Assembly: GCF_029633865.1 (NCBI RefSeq)
Contig: NW_026611076.1
Span: 2,691,001-2,755,000, forward strand
Direction: 5' to 3'
From: Lampris incognitus
Lineage: Eukaryota > Chordata > Actinopteri > Lampriformes > Lampridae
Length of the DNA stretch: 64,000 nt
Shown in pieces: positions 54,310 through 61,946 of this stretch. The position numbers and the translations under genes are program-made. Numbering within the stretch: the stretch's first letter is position 1; every line of letters begins with the position of its first letter. Under the pieces are notes generated by a model that saw only the letters and a program-made list of their open reading frames with translations, searched no databases and was not told the origin of the DNA.

Positions 54310-54677
54310 GGTGTAAACTGGTCTGTGTTGAGTGGTGGTGAGATGGAGTAAACTTGTCTCTGCTGTGTGGTGATGATATGGAGTAAACTGGTCTGTGTTG
54401 ATTGGTGGTGCGATGGAGTAAACTGGTCTCTGGTGAGTGTTGGTGAGATGGAGTAAACTGGTCTCTGCTGTGTGGTGATGATATGGAGTAAACTGGTCTG
54501 TGTTGAGTGGTGGTGAGATGGAGTAAACTTGTCTCTGCTGTGTGGTGATGATATGGAGTAAACTGGTCTCTGTTGAGTGGTGGTGCGATAGAGTAAACTG
54601 GTCTCTGTTGAGTGGTATGAGATAGAGTAAATTGGTGTCTTTTGAGTGGTGGTGAGATGGAGTAAATTGGTCTCTGC
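54310..54677. repeat. Terminal degenerate units and right edge of the array
   Basis: The last few hundred bases contain a 175-bp (five-unit) local duplication, with matching runs starting near 54321 and 54496. After these come increasingly divergent units. The final recognisable unit ends in GGTCTCTGCA at about 54,677, after which the sequence is non-repetitive. Confidence 0.8.
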
Positions 54678-55288
54678 AGGTCTGCTCTGGTGGAGGCTGT
54701 TATGTTGAGGGTAGCCAGGCTGCCCCTAAATGCTGCTGACTGTCGAACTTCCGGATGTGTTAGAATTGGACTCTACCGAGGCAGGAGACAACAACTTTTC
54801 AGAAACCATCCTCTCGTTGATAAATACCTTCATTAGCTACATTGGACTTACTGGTTGGGCTTCACAAAAGAGTATTTGAACAGTTTGGTTTGCTAAGAAC
54901 TTACAAATAGACCTTTCAGCGGCCACAGTTTACCAAGGACTGTCCTACAGAAGGTGAAGCTAGTTGGACCCTGGCATTAGTGGTCTTGAGTGGTTTAGTA
55001 AGAGTCTGCAGTCACCAACAGGAGCTGTAGACTGATTTACTCTTCACGCCATTAGCCGTGGATTGCTTTCGGTGGAATAGCACACAGCGGACGTGATGTG
55101 TAATGTGACAACTCACAGAGCTTACTCCTGATGAGGAAAGCCTGTGAGTCACACATCTGCACGCCCACAAGTGAAAAGAGTGCTGAACTAGGTGTCTCAT
55201 TAAAAACTCACTGAAACATTTTTAGAATTTTTTAAAATAGTAATAGAGATTATTTGCTGTCCTTTTTTGCTTATACACTTTGCACATT
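54678..55288. other. Single-copy-looking flank, no gene recognised
   Basis: This is mixed-composition sequence between the satellite and the first retrotransposon. No open frame here gives a recognisable protein, and I see no tRNA or other RNA gene. The longest frame (minus strand, 55012-55200, 62 codons) has no recognisable domain. Confidence 0.6.
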
Positions 55289-55302
55289 TAAGGCTAGACT
55301 AC
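55289..55302. repeat. Target-site duplication, left copy (RTE element 1)
   Basis: TAAGGCTAGACTAC at this position is repeated exactly at 57976-57989, on the other side of the RTE insertion. It directly abuts the TAC-repeat tail of the element. Confidence 0.88.
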
Positions 55303-55340
55303 AACTACTGCTACTACTACTACTACTACTACTACTACTT
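55303..55340 (+). repeat. TAC triplet microsatellite (RTE 3' tail)
   Basis: The tract starts imperfectly (ACAACTACTG) and continues as pure TAC repeats. It forms the 3' terminal repeat of the minus-strand RTE element, next to its target-site duplication. Short tandem-repeat tails instead of poly(A) are typical of RTE elements. Confidence 0.9.
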
Positions 55341-55437
55341 TCAGCTGCTCCCATTAGGGGTCGCCACAGCGGATCATCTGTCTCCATCTCTTCCTGTCCT
55401 CTGCATCTTCCTCTGTCACACCAGCCACCTGCATGTC

Positions 55438-57206
55438 AAATTAAATCAAATCAAATCAAATCAATTTTATTTGTACAGCCCAATATCACAAATTACAAAT
55501 TTGCCTCAGTGGGCTTAACAGCAACACAACATCCTGTCCTTAGACCCTCTCATCGGATAAGGAACAACTCCCTAAAAAAAAACCTTTAACAGGGCGAAAA
55601 AATAGGAAGAAAGCTCAGGGAGAGCAACAGAGGAGGGATCTCTCTCCCAAGACGGACAGCGTGCAATGGATGTTGTGTTCACGCAATTTACATAACACAA
55701 CATTGAAAGAGGATAACAGAATTATAATGGACATAAAATTTATGAAGAACATGATGCACAGGATGCCAAGCAATGTCCACATGCCAACGGATCAGTCCGG
55801 GACCCAAGCCACGCGACCAGCATCATCATGTAATAAGAAAAACTTGTGTGAGGAGTGGAAGGGCAGGCAGCATCCAAATGACGACCACCATCACCACGAA
55901 GACCTGGGAGGAGAACCGACTGCACATGCACGCAAGAGAGACTCACATGACACCATTCACACAGAGAGAAAGAGAAAGGAGAAGACATCATTCAGAGAGA
56001 GAGAAAAGACATGTTAGAGAAGAGAACAGTTTGCAGTAGTCATTAGCCATAATTAAGTCATCAATTAGTCATAATCTATACTCTGTAATCTATACTCAAT
56101 AATCTTGTCGGCAGAACAGTGGTTGGTAAATTCATTGAGACAGAAAACCAACCCGCCATCCAGTACAGGTTGTGAAGCACTCAACTTAAAGGCAACTAGT
56201 TGTAAACTAGGCAAAAAGATGAGTTTTAAGTTTGGATTTAAAGACTCAACAGACTCTGATGGTCTGATGGCAGCAGGCAGGTTATTCCACAACAATGGAG
56301 CCCGATAGGAAAAGGCCCTGCTGCCACCAGCTGACTTCTTTTTAACTTTGGGTACACACAGGAGCCCTGTATTTTGAGAACGAAGTGCTCGAGATGGCAT
56401 GTAAGGTTTAAGGAGATCAGACCAGTAGGATGGGGCAAGCCCATTTAGGATTTTATAAGTCAGCAGAAGCACCTTGTATTCTGATCTAACATGGATAGGA
56501 AACCAATGAAGGGAGGCAAGAATTGGTGTAATATGGTCAAATTTCCTAGTTTTAGTTAGACTTCTAGTACTAGAATGTGGCAGACCTGAGAAGAGAACAT
56601 TACAGTAATCAAGTCTGGATGAAACAAATGCATGTATTAGAATCTCTGCATCAGCCATGGAGAGAAAAGACCGAATTTGAGCTATGTTACGTAAGTGAAA
56701 AAAGGCAGTCTTGGTGGTTTCTTTAATGTGCTTATCAAAGGAAAGGCTGGGATCAAACGTAACACCAAGATTTATGGCTGCCACACTTTGTGAAACCACA
56801 GAGTTGTCGATTGTTATCGTTACTTGAGCAATTTGGTGTCTGTGTCTAGCAGGGCCAATGACTAGCATCTCGGTTTTATCTGAATTTAAAAGCAGAAAGT
56901 TAAGTGACATCCAGTTTTTGACAGTAGCCAAGCAAGACTCTAAGTTAGTGATTTGAGTATGATCGTCAGCCCTTATAGGCACATACAACTGAGTATCATC
57001 AGCATAGCAATGGACATTTATTCCGTAACTGCGTATAATTTGGCCAAGAGGTGTAATGTAAAGAGAGAAAAGTAGAGGGCCAAGTACTGCGCCCTGAGGC
57101 ACACCATATTTAATGTCATAAAATGTTGGTATAATATTATTATAGCAGACACAATGTGTTCTACCAGATAAGTAGGACTTAAGCCAAGAGATTGCTAAGC
57201 CAGAGA
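55438..57206 (-). mobile_element. L2-clade (CR1/Rex1-like superfamily) LINE, 5'-truncated
   Basis: This minus-strand insertion of about 1.77 kb sits inside RTE element 1 and has the same orientation. It begins inside the reverse transcriptase domain and ends in a 3' UTR of about 600 bp with AAATC pentamer repeats (minus-strand TTTGA repeats) at about 55441-55462. The RTE sequence on its two sides would join to match the second RTE copy, apart from about six missing bases. I see no clear target-site duplication. The long intact coding remnant suggests a fairly young insertion. L2 versus Rex1 assignment is from motif style, not from a search. Confidence 0.85.
56065..57206 (-). pseudogene. L2-type LINE reverse transcriptase, C-terminal fragment
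   Basis: An uninterrupted frame of about 380 codons encodes the second half of a LINE reverse transcriptase. It includes GVPQGAVLGPLLF, the catalytic YADDTQLY motif (YADD at 56995-57006), the HLRNIAQIRSFL and LDYCNVLFSGLP region, and the LHWFPI...YKILNGLAPSY region typical of L2/Rex1 elements. Between GLPHSSTRSL and TKTRKFDHITP about 11 residues seem missing compared with the family, an in-frame deletion. The frame extends upstream to 57309, but those first 34 or so codons come from the interrupted RTE element read in a different frame. The endonuclease and N-terminal half are missing, so this is not an autonomous element. Confidence 0.88.
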
Positions 57207-57927
57207 CACCACATCCATAAACCTCCTCTTTGGCCTTCCTCTTCTCCTCGTCCCTGGCAGCTCCATATTCAGCATCCTTCTCCCAATATACCCAGCATCT
57301 CTCCTCCACACATGTTCAAACCATCTCAATCTTGCCTCTCTTGCGTTGTCTCCAAACCGTCCAACCTGAGCTGTCCATCTAATATTCTCGTTCCTAATCC
57401 TGCCCTTCATCACTCCCAATGAAAATCTTAGCGTCTTCAACTCTGCCACCTCCAGCCCCTCCTCCTGTCTTTTCATCAGTGTCACTGTCTCCAAACCATA
57501 TAACATAGCTGGTCTCACAACCATCTTGTAAATCTTCCCTTTAACTCTTGCTGGTACCCTTCTGTCGCAAATCACTCCTGACACTCTTCTCCGCCCACTC
57601 CACCCTGCCTGCACTCTCTTCTTCACCTCTCTTCTGCACTCCCCGTTACTTTGGACAGTTGACCCCAAGTATTTAAACTCATACACCTTCATCACCTCTA
57701 CTCCTGACCATTCCACTGTCCTCCCTCTCATTCACGCATAGGTATTCCATCTTGCTCCGACTGACTTTCATTCCTCTTCTCTCCACTGCATACCTCCACC
57801 TCTCCAGGCTCTCCTCACCATGCACCCTACTCTCACTACAGATCACAATGTCATCCACAAACATCATAGTCCACGGAGACTCCTTCCTGATTTCGTCCGT
57901 CAACCTGTCCATCACCACTGCAAACAA
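57195..57927 (-). pseudogene. RTE reverse transcriptase remnant, frameshifted
   Basis: Two overlapping minus-strand frames make up the remnant. The first (57927-57679) contains the palm motif region FVDDIVICSE, where RTE elements normally have FADD; its aspartates are at 57850-57855. The second (57731-57195) continues with YLGSTVQSNGEC, VVRPAMLYGLET and RRGRPKRRFMDVV, typical of the conserved C-terminal region. A frameshift near 57,700 separates the frames. The last few residues of the second frame run into the L2 insertion and are not RTE. The upstream reverse transcriptase motifs and endonuclease are absent, so the copy is dead. Confidence 0.85.
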
Positions 57928-57975
57928 GAAAGGGCTCAGAGCCGATCCTTGATCGGCTACACTTCTAAGGAAGGC

Positions 57976-57989
57976 TAAGGCTAGACTAC
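57976..57989. repeat. Target-site duplication, right copy (RTE element 1)
   Basis: This is an exact repeat of the 14 bases at 55289-55302. It marks the 5' side of the minus-strand RTE insertion. Confidence 0.88.
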
Positions 57990-58790
57990 TGAAACTAATG
58001 TAAACCTAACGACGTCACTAAAGTTAGCTGACATCAGACAGCGATGTTCCTGTTGTGGAAGCAGTTTTAGCACACATTCATTCTCTTTATGGAAAACAGA
58101 ATGAACACAGAAGAAAACATACACCTTAACCCACTTCCCTGCGAGTCAGTCTTCACAGAATGTGACTTCAAATGTGTTTCTCATCACTTTTACCTTCAAA
58201 ATGTATTCATGTGGCATTTATGGAGCAGGATGCCCAAGACACCACAGGCAGCCCTGCGCCCCAGAGGAGCGATGGTGAAGGTTATAACACTCTCAACACA
58301 TCCCCAGGCACACCCATGACATTTTTGGAGACGAGAAAACATCTTTGGTGAAGCAGGGCCTCGGGCTGATGTGGTCTCACCGTCCTCCTGTGGTGGTCTA
58401 TGGCTGTGTGCCAGCTGCACACAAGTTCATGTTTACTTCACAAAGTGGTTCACATCCTATTGATCAAACGATTTCAGCAATCGATGTTGGGACACTGGCA
58501 TTTGTTCTTTTCACAACTTGCTTATTCTTCTTTGCTGAAGTAAGCTTTATTTTCCCAAATTTGTAACAAAACAACCGAAAACACAGAGCTCCATCACTCC
58601 ATTCTAGTTCACACCATCTGTTATCTAAATGAAACTCTGCCTCAGACGACAAACAAAAGTTATCATATAAAATGGCAGTACTGACTGCCGCTGGTGAGGC
58701 TACTGACCAGTAACCATTTGCTTTTTCAGAACAGCCAGTAATGGTGCATTTTGAAACGACATGCTACTGTAGGTTACAGTAGTCACTCTC
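57990..58790. other. Intergenic stretch, no gene recognised
   Basis: Open frames here are short (under 80 codons) on both strands and overlap each other. None gives a recognisable domain or clear exon signals. No tandem repeat or known transposon end is visible. Confidence 0.55.
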
Positions 58791-58847
58791 TGGCCCCTCC
58801 CGGATCCCAGCGCTGCCTCCACTGTGACCCAGCATATTTCCACCCGC

Positions 58848-58912
58848 TGCGGGATTCGGTCCGGGTTGTATTGCACCACGAGGCGACACCTCTAACCGCT
58901 CGACTAAAGGGG
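58848..58912 (-). repeat. tRNA-derived SINE head (fragment)
   Basis: Read on the minus strand, this stretch has an A-box-like TAGTCGAGCGGTTA followed about 30 bases later by a B-box-like GGACCGAATCC. That layout is the one seen in a tRNA-derived RNA polymerase III promoter. It lacks a full tRNA context, and the neighbouring sequence is a repeat tail, so a decayed SINE head is more likely than a functional tRNA gene. Confidence 0.45.
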
Positions 58913-58939
58913 GCCGAGGCCGACCCACTAAAGGAGGCC

Positions 58940-59118
58940 AACCCGTGCTGTGGTGGTCTGTCCAGGTTGTCTCCCCGCCTGCCGCCCAATGACTGCTGGG
59001 ATAGGCTCCAGCATCCCCGAGACCCTGAGTAAGGATAAGCGGTTTGGATAATGGATGGATGGATGGGTCATGGATGGATAATGGATGGATAATGGATGGA
59101 TAATGGATGGATGAATGC
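58940..59118 (+). repeat. LINE/SINE 3' tail with GGAT microsatellite
   Basis: The segment with GGGATAGGCTCCAGC and GGATAAGCGGTTTGGATAA leads into an ATGGATGG-type tetranucleotide tract (about 59048-59118). I recognise this arrangement from memory as the common 3' end of fish Rex3/RTE-like retroelements and SINEs that use them. The tract is imperfect, with GGATAAT interruptions. Confidence 0.7.
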
Positions 59119-59250
59119 CACTGTAATATTTCTTAATAATACCAGTGTCAAACAATAATGCAATATAAAAACCAAATTTCTCCATTTAAAATGTTTGACT
59201 CAATTTACCAGTAGGCAAGGACGTGAAATAGATTATAAATAAATAAAACT

Positions 59251-59260
59251 ATCGCACAGT
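59251..59260. repeat. Target-site duplication of SINE, left copy
   Basis: ATCGCACAGT here is repeated exactly at 59717-59726 and flanks the SINE. Confidence 0.8.
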
Positions 59261-59716
59261 AGGGGCGTCGGGTAGCGAAGCGGTCTATTCCGTTGCCTAC
59301 CAACACGGGGATCGCCGGTTCGAATCCCCATGTTACCTCCGGCCTGGTCGGGCCTCCCTACAGACACAATTGGCCGTGTCTGCGGGTGGGAAGCCGGATG
59401 TGGGTATGTGTCCTGGTCGCTGCACTAGCGCCTCCTCTGGTCGGTCGGTCGGTCGGGGCGCCTGTTCGGGGGGGAACTGGGGGGGGGGGGGGGTAGCGTG
59501 ATCCTCCCACGCGCTACATCCCCCTGGCGAAACTCCTCGCTGTCAGGTGCAAAGAAGCGGCTGGTGACTTGACGTGTATGGGAGGAGGCATGTGGTAGTC
59601 TGCAGCCCTCCCCGGATTGGCAGCGGGGGTGGAGCAGAGACCGGGACGGCTCGGAAGAGTGGGTTAATTGGCCGGGTATAATTGGGGAGAAAAAAGGGGG
59701 GGCGGGGGAGAAAATG
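59261..59716 (+). mobile_element. tRNA-derived SINE, about 456 bp
   Basis: The head is tRNA-like: an A-box-like segment around 59270-59283 (GGGTAGCGAAGCGG) and a perfect B box GGTTCGAATCC at 59317-59327. The long body contains a GGTC tetramer tract (59439-59456) and a G run (59479-59493). It ends in a TAATTGGGGAGAAAA-type tail and a purine-rich stretch. A perfect 10-bp target-site duplication flanks it (59251-59260 and 59717-59726). It looks full length and fairly well preserved. I recall this body from percomorph fish genomes but cannot name the family with certainty. Confidence 0.85.
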
Positions 59717-59726
59717 ATCGCACAGT
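59717..59726. repeat. Target-site duplication of SINE, right copy
   Basis: This is an exact repeat of 59251-59260, directly after the purine-rich SINE tail. Confidence 0.8.
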
Positions 59727-60103
59727 TAAATCAAAAGACGATCAAGCAAAAATGAGAGATTACGGAAGCAGAGCGAGCTCATCGTTGGTACCCGCTGCTG
59801 GGAAACAGCTGCGCCGTAATATTCAGCCGGACCCCCGTTCTGCTGTGATGGCCGCGCAGTCGGTATGCTGAGCTGAAATCCCTGGACTGCGCTGGATGGG
59901 AGCGTTCTACAGGACAAGCTGTGAGCATGAGGAGGAATGAAAAGGCTCAGTGAATATGCAATTTGGATGAAAAGGGTGAAAATGAGTTCTCTGGCAAAAA
60001 GTCTTTCATTTGATCAGTGACGTCATAGCTCGACACCTCTTGTTCATATCACTACGAGTGCGTAAGTAATTTGAGGGGAAAACGTTTAACTACTGGCGCG
60101 ATG
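59727..60103. other. Intergenic stretch, no gene recognised
   Basis: About 380 bp between the SINE and the Tc1-like element. Only short frames are present and I see no repeat or RNA signature. Confidence 0.55.
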
Positions 60104-60110
60104 TACACCG

Positions 60111-60995
60111 ATCAGCCAAAACATTATGACCACCTGCCTGATATGCTGCTGGTCCTGTGTGCCGCCAAAACAGCGCCAACCCACCGCAGCATGGACTCCA
60201 CAAGACCCCTGAAGGTGTCCTGTGGTATCTGGCACCAAAACATGAGCAGCAGATCCTTCAAGTCCTGTAAGTTTTAAGGTGAAGCCACCGCGGATGGGAC
60301 TTGTTGGTCCAGCACATGCCACAGATGCTCAATCAGATTGAGATCTGGAGAATTTGGAGGCCAGGGCAACATCTTGGACACTTGGGTTTCCCAGCAGCTC
60401 ATGGCCCAAAGCATCACACTGCCTCCACCGGCTTGTCATCTTCTCACAGTGCATCCTGGTGCCATCACTTCCCCAGGTAAACGGCACACATGTACACGGC
60501 CATCCACGTAATTTAATTTAAAAAAAACGGGACTCATTGGACCAAGCGACCCTCTACCACTGCTCCAAGGTCCATTCCCGACGCTTGCGTGCCCATTGCG
60601 TGAATGTTCGACGGTGGACAGGGGTCATCATAGGCACTCTGACCGGGCTTTGGCCACGCAGCCCCATACGTAGCAGGGTGTGTGTTGTCATAAATTCCTC
60701 CTGTAACCATCATTAAACATTTTTGTGACTTATGCCACAATTGCCCTTCTGTCAGTGTGGACCAGACAGGTCAGCCTTCGTTGCCCTCACACATCGATGA
60801 GCCTTGGCTTCAACACTCAACATCATGTCACTGTCTTGTGGTTTGTCCCTCCTCAGACCACTGTCCGTAGGTACTCACCACTGCTGACCGGGAGAACACC
60901 ACAAGCATTGCTGTTTCAGAGATGCTCTGACCCAGTCGTCTGGTCATAACAATTTGGCCCTTGTCAAAGTCGCACAGGTCTTTACTCCTGCCCAT
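60111..60995 (-). pseudogene. Tc1-like transposase remnant
   Basis: The start is preserved at 60995 with MGRSKDL, followed by [18 protein letters not shown] and [12 protein letters not shown], the N-terminal helix-turn-helix DNA-binding region of Tc1-like transposases. Downstream, stops and frameshifts break the frame. Recognisable minus-strand pieces include the region around 60,600 and the C-terminal part around 60,140-60,370. The stretch between about 60,370 and 60,390 joins parts that are normally separated by roughly 200 bp, so the region around the second catalytic aspartate seems deleted. It is not functional. Confidence 0.8.
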
Positions 60996-61784
60996 TTTTC
61001 CTGCACCCAACAATTGGACTACGAGAACTGATTGTTCACTTACCATCTAACCTCCCCAGACCCTGATCAAGGTTATTCAGTTTAACTGTTATTTTCAAGA
61101 ACAAGGGCGATGTGCAGAACTGTAGCAACTACAGAGGTATAAAGTTGATCAGCACAGCATGAAGATTTGGGAAAGAGTAATAGAAGCTAGGTTAAGAGGA
61201 GGAGAGGTGATGATCAGCGAGCAGCAGTATGGTTTCATGCCACGAAAGAGCACCACAGCTGTGATGTTTGCTTTGAGAGTGTTGATGGAGAAGTATAGAG
61301 GAGGACAGAAGGAGTTGCATTGTGTCTTTGTATATTTAGAGAAAGCATATGACAGGGTGCTGAGAGAGGAGGTGTGGTATTGTATGAGGAAGTCGGGAGT
61401 TGCAGGATATGTATGAGGGAAGTGTGACAGTGGTGAGGTGTGTGGTTGGAATGACAGATGGGGTCAAGGTGGAGGTGGGACTACATCAAGGATAGGCTCT
61501 GAGCCCTTTCTTGTTTGCAGTGGTGATGGACAGGTTGACGGACGAGATCAGGCAGGAGTCTCCGTGAACTACGATGTTTGCGGATGACATTGTGATCTGT
61601 AGTGAGAGTAGGGTGCAGGTTGAGGAGAGCCTGGAGAGGTGGAGGTATGCACTGGAGAGAAGAGGAATGAAAGTCAGTAGGAGCAAGACGGAATACCTAT
61701 GCGTGAATGAGAGGGAGGACAGTGGAATGGTCAGGATGCAAGGAGCAGAGGTGATGAAGGTGTATGAGTTTAAATAATTGGGGT

Positions 61785-61946
61785 CAACTGTGACTCATCT
61801 GTGACCTCTTCAGTCTGAGACCGAAGAGGTCACAGATGAGTAATGAAATGTTTCTCTCTCAATAACCATTGTGTCAAGATGAACCGATTCAACTTTCTGT
61901 GATTTTCTTATCTGGATTATTGAGCATGCATAGACAGTGTGAAAAG
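61785..61946. repeat. Foreign insert in RTE copy 2, possible Penelope-like fragment
   Basis: Between the coding pieces for EFK and MVVRPAM, about 160 bp does not match the RTE sequence present in element 1. It holds a perfect hairpin and then GTTTCTCTCTCAATAACCAT and a GATTTTCTTATCTGGATTAT run. I recall the latter from fish genomes as lying at the end of Penelope-like elements, but I cannot confirm this without a database search. Confidence 0.4.
61793..61841. repeat. Perfect 19-bp inverted repeat (11-nt loop)
   Basis: ACTCATCTGTGACCTCTTC at 61793-61811 is exactly reverse-complemented at 61823-61841; the loop is AGTCTGAGACC. It lies in the insert inside RTE copy 2. Confidence 0.9.

Larger units (their letters stand above)
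1..54677. repeat. 35-bp satellite / megasatellite array
   Basis: The whole stretch is a head-to-tail array of a 35-bp unit; an exact consensus-like copy lies at 28234-28268. Its core is close to GGAGTAAACTGGTCTCTG, followed by a variable GCTGAGTGGTGGT-like segment. In the consensus + strand I count 14 G, 10 T, 7 A and 4 C, with no CpG. Units differ by substitutions and small indels; shortened variants include the one around 8636. No other sequence class interrupts the array, and it continues past the left edge. The right edge is abrupt at about 54,677. Long multi-kb blocks repeat within it (listed separately). A centromeric, pericentromeric or subtelomeric satellite is possible but cannot be decided from sequence. 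I do not recognise the family. Confidence 0.97.
55303..57975 (-). mobile_element. RTE-type non-LTR retrotransposon 1, 5'-truncated, split by an L2 LINE
   Basis: On the minus strand this is the 3' part of an RTE-clade LINE: end of the reverse transcriptase and the C-terminal region at 57207-57955, and the terminal coding end plus 3' end at 55341-55437. The tail is a TAG/TAC triplet repeat at 55303-55340. A 14-bp perfect target-site duplication flanks it. About 20 bp of extra sequence lies between the recognisable 5' end (about 57955) and the duplication. Similarity to the second RTE copy at 61085-62389 shows the two parts were once contiguous. Assignment to RTE rests on family knowledge; the exact subfamily (Rex3- or Expander-like) is not settled. 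Confidence 0.85.

Noticed and set aside
1..54677. Dozens of open frames of 60-545 codons on the minus strand as protein-coding genes
   Set aside because: They overlap in all three frames, start at arbitrary methionines and encode the same cyclic repeat. The cause is a unit without stop codons on that strand. No promoters, splice sites or non-repeat domains were seen.
1..54677. CRISPR array (repeat length of 35 bp is in the usual range)
   Set aside because: There are no unique spacers between units; the units are directly adjacent and all variable. The setting is eukaryotic and no cas genes are present.
1..54677. Telomeric repeat array
   Set aside because: The unit does not contain TTAGGG or CCCTAA tracts and is far longer than telomere repeats.
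55254..55589. Plus-strand open frame with a leucine run resembling a signal peptide
   Set aside because: The leucine run is a translation of the triplet microsatellite at the RTE tail, and the rest reads across the junction of RTE and L2 3' ends on the wrong strand.
55661..56017. Plus-strand open frames of 118 and 88 codons
   Set aside because: They lie in the 3' UTR of the L2 LINE, antisense to the element, with low-complexity His/Arg/Glu-rich content and no domain.
58089..58566. Possible host exons (frames of 73-76 codons)
   Set aside because: Overlapping frames on both strands with no recognisable domain and no paired splice signals.
58848..58912. Functional tRNA gene on the minus strand
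   Set aside because: A- and B-box-like motifs are present, but I could not fold a convincing acceptor stem or assign an anticodon. The neighbouring repeat tail points to a SINE fragment.
59270..59340. Functional tRNA gene at the head of the SINE
   Set aside because: Box A and box B are good, but the sequence runs on into a long SINE body with target-site duplications, so it is a retroposed element.
61793..61841. Perfect hairpin as a bacterial-type terminator or a microRNA precursor
   Set aside because: No T tract follows and the context is a fish transposon. The stem of 19 bp with an 11-nt loop is shorter than a typical microRNA precursor.
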